A stretch of 64,000 nt of DNA from Curtobacterium sp. BH-2-1-1 (GTDB taxonomy: Bacteria; Actinomycetota; Actinomycetes; Actinomycetales; Microbacteriaceae), in the NCBI RefSeq assembly GCF_001806325.1, contig NZ_CP017580.1:3348001-3412000 (forward strand). Direction: 5' to 3'. Under the pieces are notes generated by a model that saw only the letters and a list, made by a program, of their open reading frames with translations, had not been told where the DNA came from and ran no database searches. How positions within the stretch are numbered: the stretch's first letter is position 1; each line of letters starts with the position of its first letter. Shown here in pieces: positions 35,363-44,560 of the stretch. Both the position numbers and the translations under genes were made by a program.

Positions 35363-36589
35363 TCATCGGCGGTGCGGGATGCGACGCCGCCCGGCGGTCG
35401 ACTCGGACATGGCGCCGAGGATGAGCGCCGACTGCACGATGAGGGCGTCCCGTGCGTGCGTGGCGTCCCACCCGATGATGTCCGCCACGCGGCGGAGCCG
35501 GTAGCGCACCGTGTTCGGGTGCACGAACAGCTCGCGCGCCGTGGCTTCGAGCGACCGGCCGGTGTCGAGGTAGCACCAGAGTGTCTGCAGGAGCTCCGTC
35601 GACTGGTCCTTGAGCGGCACGTAGATGCGCTGCACGAGAGCGGACCGGGCGAGCGGGTCGCCGGCGAGGGCCCGCTCCGGGAGCAGGTCGTCGGCCAGGG
35701 CCGGACGAGGAGCACCGCGCCATGCCCGCGCGACCGCGAAGCCGGCGAGGGCGCCCTTCGCGCTGGTGGACGCGTCGACCACGCCGGGCACCTCGTTGCC
35801 GAGGACGAGGTGTCCCTCGCCGAACGAGGGCTCGAGCGCCTGGGCGATGGCGGTGAAGGACACCGGCTCCTCGCCCTCGGGGACGTCGTCGCGCGGCGTG
35901 GCACGGCCGATCACCACGACGAGGCGGGAGCCCTGCACGCCGATGAGCACGTCGGCGTCCATGTGCCGCGCGGTGCGACGGATCTGGTCGACCTCGAGCT
36001 GCTTCGGCGCGTTGCCGACCAGGACCGCGACCTCGCCGTGACCGTGCCAGCCGAGGGCCGCGATGCGCGACGGGAGTTCGTCGTCGTACTCGCCCGACAG
36101 GATGGAGTCGACCACGAGGGCCTCGAGCCGGGCGTCCCACAGCCCACGGGCCTCGGCCGCGCGGGCGTAGACGTCGGCGGCCGCGAAGGCGATGTCCCGC
36201 GAGTACTTGAGGATCGCCTCCTGCAGCATCTCGTCGTCCTTGGCGCGTTCCTCGACCACGGTGACGACCACGCGGATGAGCTGGAGCGTCTGCTGCAGGC
36301 TCACCGAGCGCAGGAGTTCCCGCGGCGCGGAGCCGAAGACGTCCGCCGCGGCGATCCACGGGGTCGACGCGGTGCCCTCGAGCCAGCTGATGAACGAGGT
36401 GATGCCCGCCTGGGCCACGAGCCCCACGGCGGAGCGTCGGCCCGGAGGCATCTCGCTGTACCAGGGGAGGGTGTCCTCGAGCCGCTTGATGGTGGCGGTG
36501 GAGAGTTCCCCGGACACCTGACGGAGCCAGGAGAGCGCCCGCTCGCGCGCGCTCTCCTGGCTCTCGGAGTCCGGTCGGACCGACGTCAC
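35363..36589 (-). CDS. PucR-family regulator, FasR-like
   Basis: A 408-residue transcription factor with a central GGDEF-like region and a C-terminal PucR helix-turn-helix (DTGRSLEATARELFVHPNTV, about residues 345-365). In Streptomyces a PucR-type protein named FasR sits upstream of fabD and activates the fabD-fabH-acpP-fabF operon; the same order here supports the same role by inference. It starts 7 nt after the aceE stop on the same strand, so it may be co-transcribed with pyruvate dehydrogenase E1, tying acetyl-CoA supply to fatty acid synthesis. Confidence 0.9.
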   Translation of the reverse strand: MTSVRPDSESQESARERALSWLRQVSGELSTATIKRLEDTLPWYSEMPPGRRSAVGLVAQAGITSFISWLEGTASTPWIAAADVFGSAPRELLRSVSLQQTLQLIRVVVTVVEERAKDDEMLQEAILKYSRDIAFAAADVYARAAEARGLWDARLEALVVDSILSGEYDDELPSRIAALGWHGHGEVAVLVGNAPKQLEVDQIRRTARHMDADVLIGVQGSRLVVVIGRATPRDDVPEGEEPVSFTAIAQALEPSFGEGHLVLGNEVPGVVDASTSAKGALAGFAVARAWRGAPRPALADDLLPERALAGDPLARSALVQRIYVPLKDQSTELLQTLWCYLDTGRSLEATARELFVHPNTVRYRLRRVADIIGWDATHARDALIVQSALILGAMSESTAGRRRIPHRR

Positions 36590-36596
36590 TCGCTGA

Positions 36597-39341
36597 TCAG
36601 CTCTCGCCGCCCGCGCTGCCCGTGGTGCCGGCGGTCACGTCGTGCAGGCGGTACTTGTCGATCGCCTGCTGGACGAGCGCGCCGTCGACCTTGCCCTGCT
36701 TCGCGAGCTGCTGCAGCGTCCGCACGACGACCGAGGGGCCGTCGATGTGGAAGAAGCGGCGCGCTGCCGGACGGGTGTCCGAGAAGCCGAAGCCGTCGGC
36801 GCCGAGGGTGGCGTAGTCGGTCGGGACGAACGGGCGGATCTGCTCCTGCACGGCGTGCATGAAGTCGCTCACCGCGACGACCGGGCCCTCGGTGCCGAGC
36901 AGCCGCTCGGTCACGTACGGGGTGCGCGGTGCCTCGTTCGGGTTGAGGAAGGCGTGCTGCTCCGCGTCGAGACCGTCGCGGTACAGCTCGCCCCAGCTCG
37001 TGACGCTCCAGACGTCGGCCGACACGCCCCAGTCCTCGGCGAGGAGCTGCTGCGCCTCGAGGATCCACGGGACGGCGACACCCGACGCGAGCAGCTGGGC
37101 CTTCGGGCCGTCGTGCTCGCTGCGGTTGAGCAGGTACATGCCCTTGACGATGCCGTCGACGTCGATGCCCTCGGGCTCGGCCGGCTGGACGATCGGCTCG
37201 TTGTAGACCGTCAGGTAGTACATGACGTTCGGGTCGGCGTGCTTGGCGCTGCCGTCCTCGTTCGTGCCGTACATCCGGTCGAGGCCGGCCTGGACGATGT
37301 GCCCGATCTCGTAGCCGTACGCGGGGTCGTAGGACACCACGGCCGGGTTCGTCGTCGCGAGGAGCAGCGAGTGGCCGTCGGCGTGCTGCAGGCCCTCGCC
37401 CGTGAGCGTCGTGCGACCGGCGGTGGCGCCGATCATGAAGCCACGGGTCATCTGGTCGCCGGCGGCCCAGATGGCGTCGCCGGTGCGCTGGAACCCGAAC
37501 ATCGAGTAGAAGACGTAGACCGGGATGAGCGGCTCGCCCTGCGTCGAGTACGAGGTGCCGACCGCGGTGAACGCCGCGAGGGCGCCCGCCTCGTTGATGC
37601 CGACGTGGATGATCTGTCCCTGCGGGCTCTCCTTGTAGGCGAGGAGGAGCTCACGGTCGACCGACGTGTAGTGCTGGCCGTTCGGGTTGTAGATCTTCGC
37701 CGTCGGGAAGTACGCGTCCATGCCGAACGTGCGTGCCTCGTCGGGGATGATCGGCACCACGCGGTCGCCGAAGTCGGGGGAGCGGAGCAGGTCCTTCAGC
37801 AGTCGGGCGAACGCCATGGTGGTGGCGATCTCCTGCTTGCCGGAGCCCTTCTTGACGACCTGGTACTTCGAGTCCTCGGGGAGGGTGATCGACGTGTACT
37901 TGGTGCGACGCTCCGGCACGTACCCGCCGAGCTCACGCCGGCGCTCGTGCATGTACTGGATCGCCTCGTCGTCGTTCCCGGGGTGGTAGTACGGCGGCGT
38001 GTAGGGGTTCTCCTCGAGCTGTGCGTCCGTGATCGGGATGCGCATCTCGTCGCGGAACTGCTTGAGGTTGTCGAGCGTGAGCTTCTTCATCTGGTGCGTC
38101 GCGTTGCGCCCCTCGAAGCTCGGGCCGAGGCCGTAGCCCTTGACCGTCTTCGCGAGGATGACGGTCGGCTGACCCTTGTGCTCGGTCGCGGCCTTGAACG
38201 CGGCGTAGACCTTGCGGTAGTCGTGCCCACCGCGCTTGAGGTTCCAGATCTGGTCGTCCGTGTAGTCCTTGACCAGCTCGAGCGCCTTCGGGTCGCGCCC
38301 GAAGAAGTTCTCGCGGACGTACGCGCCGTTCTCGGCCTTGTACGTCTGGTAGTCGCCGTCCGGTGTCTGGTTCATCAGGTTGAGGAGCGCACCCTCGGTG
38401 TCGCGGGCGAGCAGGTCGTCCCACTCGCGGCCCCAGACGACCTTGATGACGTTCCAGCCCGCACCGCGGAAGAACGCCTCGAGCTCCTGGATGATCTTGC
38501 CGTTGCCGCGGACCGGACCGTCGAGACGCTGCAGGTTGCAGTTGATCACGAAGTTCAGGTTGTCGAGGCCGTCGTTCGCGGCGACCTGGAGCTGTCCGCG
38601 CGACTCGACCTCGTCCATCTCGCCGTCGCCGAGGAACGCCCAGACCTGCTGGTCGGAGGCGTCCTTGATGCCGCGGTTGGAGAGGTACTTCGCCTGCTGC
38701 GCCTGGTAGATCGCGTTGATCGGGCCGATGCCCATCGACACGGTCGGGAACTGCCAGAAGTGCGGCATGAGGCGCGGGTGCGGGTAGGACGAGAGTCCGC
38801 CGCCGGCGTGGGACTTCTCCTGCCGGAAGCCGTCGAGCTGGTCCTCGCCGAGGCGCCCTTCCATGTAGGCACGGGCGTACATGCCGGGGGACGCGTGCCC
38901 CTGGAAGAACACCTGGTCGCCGCCGGACGGGTGGTCCTGCGCGCGGAAGAAGTGGTTGTAGCCGACCTCGTACATGGCGGCGCTCGACGCGTAGGTCGAG
39001 ATGTGGCCGCCGACCGCGATCCCGGGGCGCTGCGCGCGGTGCACGGTGATCGCGGCGTTCCACCGGATCCACCGGCGGTAGCGGCGCTCGAGCTCCTCGT
39101 CGCCCGGGAACTCGGGCTCGTTCTCCGGCGCGATGGTGTTCACGTAGTCCGTGGTCGGGACCATCGGCACACCGAGGTGCAGTTCCTTGGACCGCTTGAG
39201 CAGGCTCAGCATGATCTCGCGGCCACGCTGGTGGCCGTGGGTCTGCACCAGCCCGTCGAGGGACTCACGCCATTCGGCGGTCTCCTCCGGGTCCTGGTCG
39301 CTGCTGCCGTGGCTGTACGGGTCCTGGTCGTTCACCGTCAC
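36597..39341 (-). CDS. aceE: pyruvate dehydrogenase E1 component (homodimeric)
   Basis: A 914-residue thiamine diphosphate enzyme that decarboxylates pyruvate and acetylates the E2 lipoyl group. The ThDP motif begins [20 protein letters not shown] (about residue 230) and ends [20 protein letters not shown]; the E1 start [20 protein letters not shown] is also typical. The GTG at 39341 gives [10 protein letters not shown]; another GTG two codons on is possible. E2 and E3 are not in the window. It is divergent from the peroxiredoxin gene and followed at 7 nt by the FasR-like gene. Confidence 0.96.
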   Translation of the reverse strand: MTVNDQDPYSHGSSDQDPEETAEWRESLDGLVQTHGHQRGREIMLSLLKRSKELHLGVPMVPTTDYVNTIAPENEPEFPGDEELERRYRRWIRWNAAITVHRAQRPGIAVGGHISTYASSAAMYEVGYNHFFRAQDHPSGGDQVFFQGHASPGMYARAYMEGRLGEDQLDGFRQEKSHAGGGLSSYPHPRLMPHFWQFPTVSMGIGPINAIYQAQQAKYLSNRGIKDASDQQVWAFLGDGEMDEVESRGQLQVAANDGLDNLNFVINCNLQRLDGPVRGNGKIIQELEAFFRGAGWNVIKVVWGREWDDLLARDTEGALLNLMNQTPDGDYQTYKAENGAYVRENFFGRDPKALELVKDYTDDQIWNLKRGGHDYRKVYAAFKAATEHKGQPTVILAKTVKGYGLGPSFEGRNATHQMKKLTLDNLKQFRDEMRIPITDAQLEENPYTPPYYHPGNDDEAIQYMHERRRELGGYVPERRTKYTSITLPEDSKYQVVKKGSGKQEIATTMAFARLLKDLLRSPDFGDRVVPIIPDEARTFGMDAYFPTAKIYNPNGQHYTSVDRELLLAYKESPQGQIIHVGINEAGALAAFTAVGTSYSTQGEPLIPVYVFYSMFGFQRTGDAIWAAGDQMTRGFMIGATAGRTTLTGEGLQHADGHSLLLATTNPAVVSYDPAYGYEIGHIVQAGLDRMYGTNEDGSAKHADPNVMYYLTVYNEPIVQPAEPEGIDVDGIVKGMYLLNRSEHDGPKAQLLASGVAVPWILEAQQLLAEDWGVSADVWSVTSWGELYRDGLDAEQHAFLNPNEAPRTPYVTERLLGTEGPVVAVSDFMHAVQEQIRPFVPTDYATLGADGFGFSDTRPAARRFFHIDGPSVVVRTLQQLAKQGKVDGALVQQAIDKYRLHDVTAGTTGSAGGES

Positions 39342-39478
39342 CCTTGACCTCGTTCGTTCTCGTGGTGGTGGACATGGCGGGCCACCGGTTGGTCGGGTCA
39401 CGACCGGATGGGGCCCCGACCACTCTAGGCCCCCGCACCGACCCAGAGGCTGATGGTGACGTGTGGGTGGACAGGTGC

Positions 39479-39506
39479 TTGCATTCGGGTGACGTCGGCG
39501 TACGAT
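39479..39506 (+). promoter_or_regulatory. candidate promoter of the peroxiredoxin gene
   Basis: TTGCAT (39479-39484), 16 nt, TACGAT (39501-39506), about 80 nt before the ATG in the 244-nt divergent spacer with aceE. The rest of the spacer shows no repeat or gene. Confidence 0.6.
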
Positions 39507-39585
39507 TGCCGATCGTGCACACGCGACCCGTGCGTGCGCGAGGACACCGGGCACACCCCACGCCCGAGGAAGAAGCAACGCACTG

Positions 39586-40074
39586 ATGGCACTGGAGATC
39601 GGCTCGCTCGCGCCGGACTTCGAACTCCCGAACCAGTTCGGGGAGCACGTTCGCCTCAGCGACTTCCGTGGCGTCCGCCCGGTCGCGCTGGTCTTCTTCC
39701 CGCTCGCGTTCTCGTCGACCTGCACGAACGAGCTCTGCGCCCTCCAGGACAACATCGCGATGTTCCAGGACCAGCGCGTCGAACTCGTCGGCATCTCGGT
39801 CGACTCGAAGGCGACGCTCCGGTCGTTCGCCGAGTCGAACGGCTACGACTTCGAACTCCTCGCGGACTTCTGGCCGCACGGCGCCGTCTCGAAGGAGTAC
39901 GGCGTCTTCCTCGAGCACAAGGGCTTCGCCACCCGCGCGACCTTCGTCATCGACGTGCAGGGTCGCATCAAGGCCTCGATCATCTCCGAGCCGGGCGTCG
40001 CCCGTGACGTGACGGAGTACAAGGCCGCGCTCGACCGCCTGGCGGCCTGCGCCGCACCAGTCCCCGTCGGCTAG
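39586..40074 (+). CDS. AhpE-type peroxiredoxin
   Basis: A 162-residue thiol peroxidase that reduces hydrogen peroxide, organic peroxides or peroxynitrite. The active site [13 protein letters not shown] places the peroxidatic Cys at residue 46, with a second Cys at 51; the segment matches the AhpE group of actinobacteria. Cytosolic. Start ATG at 39586. It is transcribed away from aceE and followed by an alpha/beta hydrolase gene after 53 nt. Confidence 0.93.
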   Translation: MALEIGSLAPDFELPNQFGEHVRLSDFRGVRPVALVFFPLAFSSTCTNELCALQDNIAMFQDQRVELVGISVDSKATLRSFAESNGYDFELLADFWPHGAVSKEYGVFLEHKGFATRATFVIDVQGRIKASIISEPGVARDVTEYKAALDRLAACAAPVPVG

Positions 40075-40113
40075 CGTTCCGAACACCTCCTGAGGCGACG
40101 CACGACGCGTCGC

Positions 40114-40129
40114 GGACCGGAGGCACGGT
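40114..40129 (+). repeat. single GGAGGCACGG motif at a start codon
   Basis: GGACCGGAGGCACGGTGC spans the ribosome-binding position of the next gene (GTG at 40128). Here the repeat itself supplies the GGAGG Shine-Dalgarno core. Confidence 0.7.
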
Positions 40130-41072
40130 GCACGCCGTCGACGACCGCCCACCCGCGCGGGTGGTCACCGCCGAGCCGTACGCGCCGTTCCCGGTCACCG
40201 CCGACGCCGACCGGTGGGGCCTGCAACGCACCGTCGTCCCGACGGACGTCGGCCCGGTCGTCGTGCACCACCGACCCGGTCCCGCCGCGCTGCTCCTGCT
40301 GCACGGTGTCGCCGGGTCGTGGACCACGTGGACCCCGCTCCTGTCGGCGGCGGACGGCATCGACGACCGCGGCCTCGTGCTCGTCGACCTGCCGGGCTGG
40401 GGCGCGTCACCGGTACCGGTCGAGCCGCTCGGGGTCGACCGGGCGGCGTCGGTGCTGACCACGGTGCTCGACGCCCTCGCGGTCCCGGACGTCGACGTCG
40501 TCGGCCACTCGATGGGCGCCTTCGTCGGCATGCACCTGGCCGTCGTGGCACCCGGACGCGTGCGCTCCGTCGCGCTCGTCTCCGGCACGACCGTGGCGAC
40601 CGCCGGAGCGTCCCGGCACCCCGTGCGCGGGCTCCTGACGCTCCCCGCGTTCACGCTGCTGCGGGCGGGCCTCGCGATCACCGGGGAGACGGCACGGCCG
40701 CTCCTGCGCGGACTCCGGGCGATCGGCCTCCTGCCAGTCCTCGCCGCTCCCGTCTTCTCGCACGTGCGCCGGCTCGACCCGAGCGTGCTCGAGGCGTTCG
40801 TCGACGAGCTCCGTCCGGCCGGCTTCACCGGAGCCGCTCGTGCCGCGGCCGCCTACGACCTGGACCGCTGGCGCGGCGTGACGTGCCCGGTCACGGCGAT
40901 CGCCGGGCGGGACGACGTGTTCGCCCGGGTGTCCGACCTCGCGGCGCTCCGGGGCCTGCTGCCCGACGTCCGGACGGTGCTGCTCGACGACTGCGGACAC
41001 TTCGCCCACGTCGAGCACCCGACCGCGGTGGCGCGCACGCTCGACCTCGTCCGGTCCGCACGTCCGTCGTAG
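40128..41072 (+). CDS. alpha/beta hydrolase
   Basis: A 314-residue serine hydrolase of the alpha/beta fold. The oxyanion strand LLLLHGVAGSWTTW (about residue 55) and nucleophile elbow VVGHSMGAFVG (about 125) are present, with the late Asp (GRDDVF, about 262) and His (DCGHFAHVEHP, about 292) completing the triad. The GTG start overlaps a GGAGGCACGG motif. Substrate unknown. The downstream peptidase gene starts 9 nt after its stop. Confidence 0.9.
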   Translation: MHAVDDRPPARVVTAEPYAPFPVTADADRWGLQRTVVPTDVGPVVVHHRPGPAALLLLHGVAGSWTTWTPLLSAADGIDDRGLVLVDLPGWGASPVPVEPLGVDRAASVLTTVLDALAVPDVDVVGHSMGAFVGMHLAVVAPGRVRSVALVSGTTVATAGASRHPVRGLLTLPAFTLLRAGLAITGETARPLLRGLRAIGLLPVLAAPVFSHVRRLDPSVLEAFVDELRPAGFTGAARAAAAYDLDRWRGVTCPVTAIAGRDDVFARVSDLAALRGLLPDVRTVLLDDCGHFAHVEHPTAVARTLDLVRSARPS

Positions 41073-41081
41073 GCTCCGGGG

Positions 41082-42053
41082 GTGCACCCGCCCATCGACC
41101 CCCACGACCACGGCTGGCTCGACCGTCCCGACGGCGCCCGGATCCACTGGGAGGAGTCCGGCAACCCGACCGGCCGCCCGGCGCTGTACCTGCACGGCGG
41201 CCCGGGATCCGGTCTCGGCGCCGGGGGCTACCGACAGCGGTTCGACCCCGAGGTGTACCGGATCATCGGGCTCGACCAGCGCGGGTGCGGGCGGAGCACC
41301 CCGTGGGCGATCGACGACCTCGGATCGCTCGACCGCAACACGACGGCGGCCCTGATCGAGGACGTCGAGGCGCTGCGGCGACACCTCAGCGTCGAGCGCT
41401 GGCTGCTGCACGGTGTCTCGTGGGGCAGCACCCTCGCGCTCGCCTACGCCCTCGAGCACCCCGAGCGCGTCACCGAGGTCGTGCTCGTCGCGGTGACCAC
41501 CGGTTCCCGTCGCGAGGTCGACTGGATCACCGAGGGGGTCGGGTCGGTGTTCCCGGAGGCCTGGGCGCGGTTCACCGCCGACGTCCCGGCGGGCGTGCGG
41601 CCGGTCGAGCACCACGCCCGACTGCTGCGTTCGTCCGACCCCGCCGTCCGGGACGCCGCAACCGACAGCTGGGACACGTGGGAGTCGACCCACGTCTCGC
41701 TCGACCCGGCGTGGCGCCCGGGGCAGCTGCACGCCGATCCCCGGGACCGGCGCAACTTCGCCACCCTGGTCACCCACTACTGGGCGAACGACTGCTTCCT
41801 CGGTCCGGACGAGGTCCTCCGGCGCGCCGGCGAGCTCGCCGGGATCCCCGGCGTGCTCGTGCACGGGCGGCGTGACGTCAGCGGGCCGGTCATCACGCCA
41901 TGGCTGCTGCACCGGGCGTGGCCGGGCAGCCGCCTCGAGGTCGTCGAGGACGAGGGACACGGCGGGCCCACCGAGGTCGCGATCGCGCAGCGCGCCATCG
42001 ACGGGTTCGCTCGCCGGTCAGGCGTGCACGGGGAACGTCGCCGCGACGCGTGA
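41082..42053 (+). CDS. proline iminopeptidase family (S33)
   Basis: A 323-residue peptidase releasing N-terminal proline from peptides. The family signature GGPGSGLGAGG (about residues 33-43), the DQRGCGRSTPW motif (about 66) and the nucleophile GVSWGSTLALAYA (about 108) are all present, with late Asp and His (HGRRDVSGP, DEGHGG). A TAGGCT box at 41070-41075 ends 6 nt before the GTG, so it probably also has its own leaderless mRNA. Its last 36 nt overlap the convergent hydrolase gene. Confidence 0.93.
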   Translation: MHPPIDPHDHGWLDRPDGARIHWEESGNPTGRPALYLHGGPGSGLGAGGYRQRFDPEVYRIIGLDQRGCGRSTPWAIDDLGSLDRNTTAALIEDVEALRRHLSVERWLLHGVSWGSTLALAYALEHPERVTEVVLVAVTTGSRREVDWITEGVGSVFPEAWARFTADVPAGVRPVEHHARLLRSSDPAVRDAATDSWDTWESTHVSLDPAWRPGQLHADPRDRRNFATLVTHYWANDCFLGPDEVLRRAGELAGIPGVLVHGRRDVSGPVITPWLLHRAWPGSRLEVVEDEGHGGPTEVAIAQRAIDGFARRSGVHGERRRDA

Positions 42054-43604
42054 CCGCACCTCGGTGAGCACGGCCTGCCGCATCACCGGGGAGAACAGCG
42101 AGTGGTCGCCGTCCGGCACCCGCACGAGTTCCACCCTGCCGGTCCGGCCCCGGGTGCCCCACCGCCGGAGGGCACGCGGACCACCGAGGCGCTCGAACAG
42201 CTCGACGTCCACGGGCGACGCGATGAGCACGACGTCGGTGCCGTGCTCGACGAGCGGACGGACGTGTCCGACGACCCCGCCGACCCGGTCGCGACGGGCG
42301 ACCCGGTCGCGCACCCACTCGGGTACGACGGCGTTCCACCAGCGACGGAGCACCAGCCTCAGTGGCGACGGTTCGTCGATCGCGCGGAGGGCATCGGCGT
42401 ACGCGCCCACCGCGGCCGGCTGGCGGCGGTAGTCGTTCGGGCTGATCTCGAGGACCATGCGCGGTGCGGCGTCCGCAGAGCGCCCCGCGAGCCACGCGCC
42501 GGCGCACATGCCCACGAGCACGAGCCGTCGGGAGTCCACGGCGAGGGAATCGACCACCGCCTGCTGGTCGTCGATCCACTCCTGCGCGAACATCGCGGAC
42601 CGCTCGTCCTCGTGGACCGCGGAGCTCTCACCGGTGCCGCTGCGGTCGACCCGGACCACCCGGGCACCGTCGCGGGCGAGGGTCCGTGCGAGGGCGACCT
42701 GGTAGTCGGACGCGCCGACGTGGTGCTCGGCGGCGCCGTTGTGCAGCACGACGACCGGGGCGTCCTCGTGCTGGCCGGAGGCGACGGTCTCGATGGCGAA
42801 GAGCCGTTCCGGGCCCATCCGGACCATGCGCTCCGACGTGCGGGCGTCCACGTCGAGGACCTCGTCGAGTGCCGGCGGCAGGACCGGCAGGGCCACCGTC
42901 GGCGCCCACGCGTCCGTCCACGCCACGACGGTGTCGACGGCGGAACCCGGGATCCGGGCGACCATGCTCGTGCCGTCGAGGAGCTCGGCGCTCCCGGTGA
43001 CCTCGGTCGTCGACACGTCGCCGAGCGCTGCGGGGGCGCTGCTGCCCGGGCGCACGAGGGCGATGGTCGGGCCGGTGCGCGCCCGGTAGGTGAGCGCGCC
43101 GAGGGCCGCCGCTTCGGTGGGGTCGACGTCCATGCCGACGAGGCTCTCGACGCCGTCGACCACGCGGTCGGCGCCGATCGTGATCGTCGCCAGTGCTCGC
43201 TGCTTCCGCAGCCAGGCGCGGCCGGAGGCGGGCGCGTCCCAGAGGACCAGGCCGTCCGTGTCGGAGGCCGCGGCGGCGGCGATCGGCGCGGCGGAGGCCA
43301 GGCCGACGTACGCGATCCGCTCGACCCCGGCGTCACGCAGCACCGCTGCGGCGCGACGTGCCGACCGGACCTGCGCGTCGGGATCGCCGTCGGGTGCGGA
43401 GTCCCCACGTCCGGACGGGTCGTACCGCACCGAGGCCACGCCACGCGCCTCCAGTCGGTCCGCCAGCAGGCGGAGGGTCCGGTACGCGATGACGCCCTCC
43501 TGCCCGAGCGGCGGACAGATCACGACGCCAGCGCGCGCCGCGACGGGGAGCTGCACGGCGACGCGGAGGGCCGGGCGACCCGTCCAGCCGTGGTGGGTGC
43601 TCAC
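42018..43604 (-). CDS. tandem alpha/beta hydrolase-fold protein with Cys nucleophile
   Basis: A 528-residue protein with two alpha/beta hydrolase domains, about residues 15-250 and 270-520. In the first, the elbow reads VGLASAAP, lacking the normal G-x-S-x-G nucleophile position, so it is probably inactive. In the second it reads VGMCAGAWLAG: a cysteine (codon 42504-42506) replaces serine, as in PHA synthases and some acyltransferases that work on thioesters. A late Asp (IASPVDVE) and His (PDGDHSLFSP) are present. Its GTG overlaps the carrier-protein ligase stop, making it the last gene of the carrier-protein operon. Inferred role: moving or releasing the carrier-bound aminoacyl group. Confidence 0.85.
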   Translation of the reverse strand: MSTHHGWTGRPALRVAVQLPVAARAGVVICPPLGQEGVIAYRTLRLLADRLEARGVASVRYDPSGRGDSAPDGDPDAQVRSARRAAAVLRDAGVERIAYVGLASAAPIAAAAASDTDGLVLWDAPASGRAWLRKQRALATITIGADRVVDGVESLVGMDVDPTEAAALGALTYRARTGPTIALVRPGSSAPAALGDVSTTEVTGSAELLDGTSMVARIPGSAVDTVVAWTDAWAPTVALPVLPPALDEVLDVDARTSERMVRMGPERLFAIETVASGQHEDAPVVVLHNGAAEHHVGASDYQVALARTLARDGARVVRVDRSGTGESSAVHEDERSAMFAQEWIDDQQAVVDSLAVDSRRLVLVGMCAGAWLAGRSADAAPRMVLEISPNDYRRQPAAVGAYADALRAIDEPSPLRLVLRRWWNAVVPEWVRDRVARRDRVGGVVGHVRPLVEHGTDVVLIASPVDVELFERLGGPRALRRWGTRGRTGRVELVRVPDGDHSLFSPVMRQAVLTEVRSRVAATFPVHA

Positions 43605-44560
43605 AGGGCCAGGGCCGCGCGGACCGGAGCCGGCCACGCGTCGGGGTCGGTGCCGTGGGCGGCGAAGAGGGCGATCGTGATGCGCTCCAGGCCGAACGCG
43701 ACGCAGGCGCTGTGCGCGACCTCGCCGTCGGCGGTGCGGATGCCGAACGACGTGCCGAAGTGGTCCTCGTGCAGGTTCGCCGAGCCGATCGCGGTCGCCG
43801 GGTGCTCCGGGCCGTAGACGGGCGTGACGAACTCGAACTTGAGCGCCTGCTCGACCTGGTTCCGGGCGAGCATCTGCCCGACCCGTCCGAAGAACGGGTC
43901 GTTCGCGGGGACGACGTCGATCTCGAGGCCGAACGACTCGAGCAGCGCGCGCATGACCGGGATGCGGTCGTCACGGTGGTGCTGGGCCGAGCCGGGCGTG
44001 CCGATGTGCACGAACTCGTGCATGTGGAACGCCTGCAGCCGCATCGGGTCGAGCGAGGGCTCGCGCCGGAACGAGTCGCCGACGATGTCGAAGGTGCGGC
44101 CGTCCTGCGGGACGCGGTCCCCGACGAGCCCGTAGACCGGGTGGCAGACCGCCGGGGTCAGCATCAGGTCGGCCGGCTCGAGGAAGCCCTCCCACCGCTC
44201 CCCGCGCTCGCGGGCGGCGAGCAGGGCACGGTGCGTGCGGTCGTCACCGGTGAAGCCGGAGATCGACGCGGCGAGGTCCGGGAAGGACGCGATGTAGTCG
44301 GTGCGCTCGAACGCCGCGAGCGGCTCCACGGGCGGGAAGCGCAGGACCTCGGCGTCGAGGTCCCGCTGGCTGGCCACGGCCGCGGTGTCGACCGCCGTGT
44401 ACACGCGCTCGAACACGCCCGTGCGGCCGTAGAGCCCCGGCGACCCGAGGTCGATGAGCACGCCGTCGGCGAGCAGCCCTGCACGCAGCGCGGCGCGGGC
44501 GGCGTCGAGGTCGGACGCGGGTGCGGACGGCGTCGTGGTCGTCGGTTCGGTGATGGTCAC
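43601..44560 (-). CDS. amino acid:[carrier protein] ligase (class II aaRS-like)
   Basis: A 319-residue homologue of the catalytic core of class II seryl-tRNA synthetases, without a tRNA-binding domain. Family members such as Bradyrhizobium Bll0957 activate small amino acids (Gly or Ala) with ATP and load them on the phosphopantetheine arm of a small carrier protein. The expected zinc triad is visible as Cys139 (TPAVCHPVYG), Glu182 (MHEFVHIG) and Cys286 (HSACVAFG), with spacing close to that family. Motif 3 is GLERITIALF. It sits between the dehydrogenase-like and hydrolase genes, with GTGA overlaps on both sides. Which amino acid it prefers cannot be read. Confidence 0.9.
   Translation of the reverse strand: MTITEPTTTTPSAPASDLDAARAALRAGLLADGVLIDLGSPGLYGRTGVFERVYTAVDTAAVASQRDLDAEVLRFPPVEPLAAFERTDYIASFPDLAASISGFTGDDRTHRALLAARERGERWEGFLEPADLMLTPAVCHPVYGLVGDRVPQDGRTFDIVGDSFRREPSLDPMRLQAFHMHEFVHIGTPGSAQHHRDDRIPVMRALLESFGLEIDVVPANDPFFGRVGQMLARNQVEQALKFEFVTPVYGPEHPATAIGSANLHEDHFGTSFGIRTADGEVAHSACVAFGLERITIALFAAHGTDPDAWPAPVRAALAL

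Noticed and set aside
36642..39347. 901-residue plus-strand open frame opposite aceE
   Set aside because: Shadow of aceE, which has full thiamine-enzyme motifs; the shadow has only Val/Arg/Leu/Asp-rich sequence.
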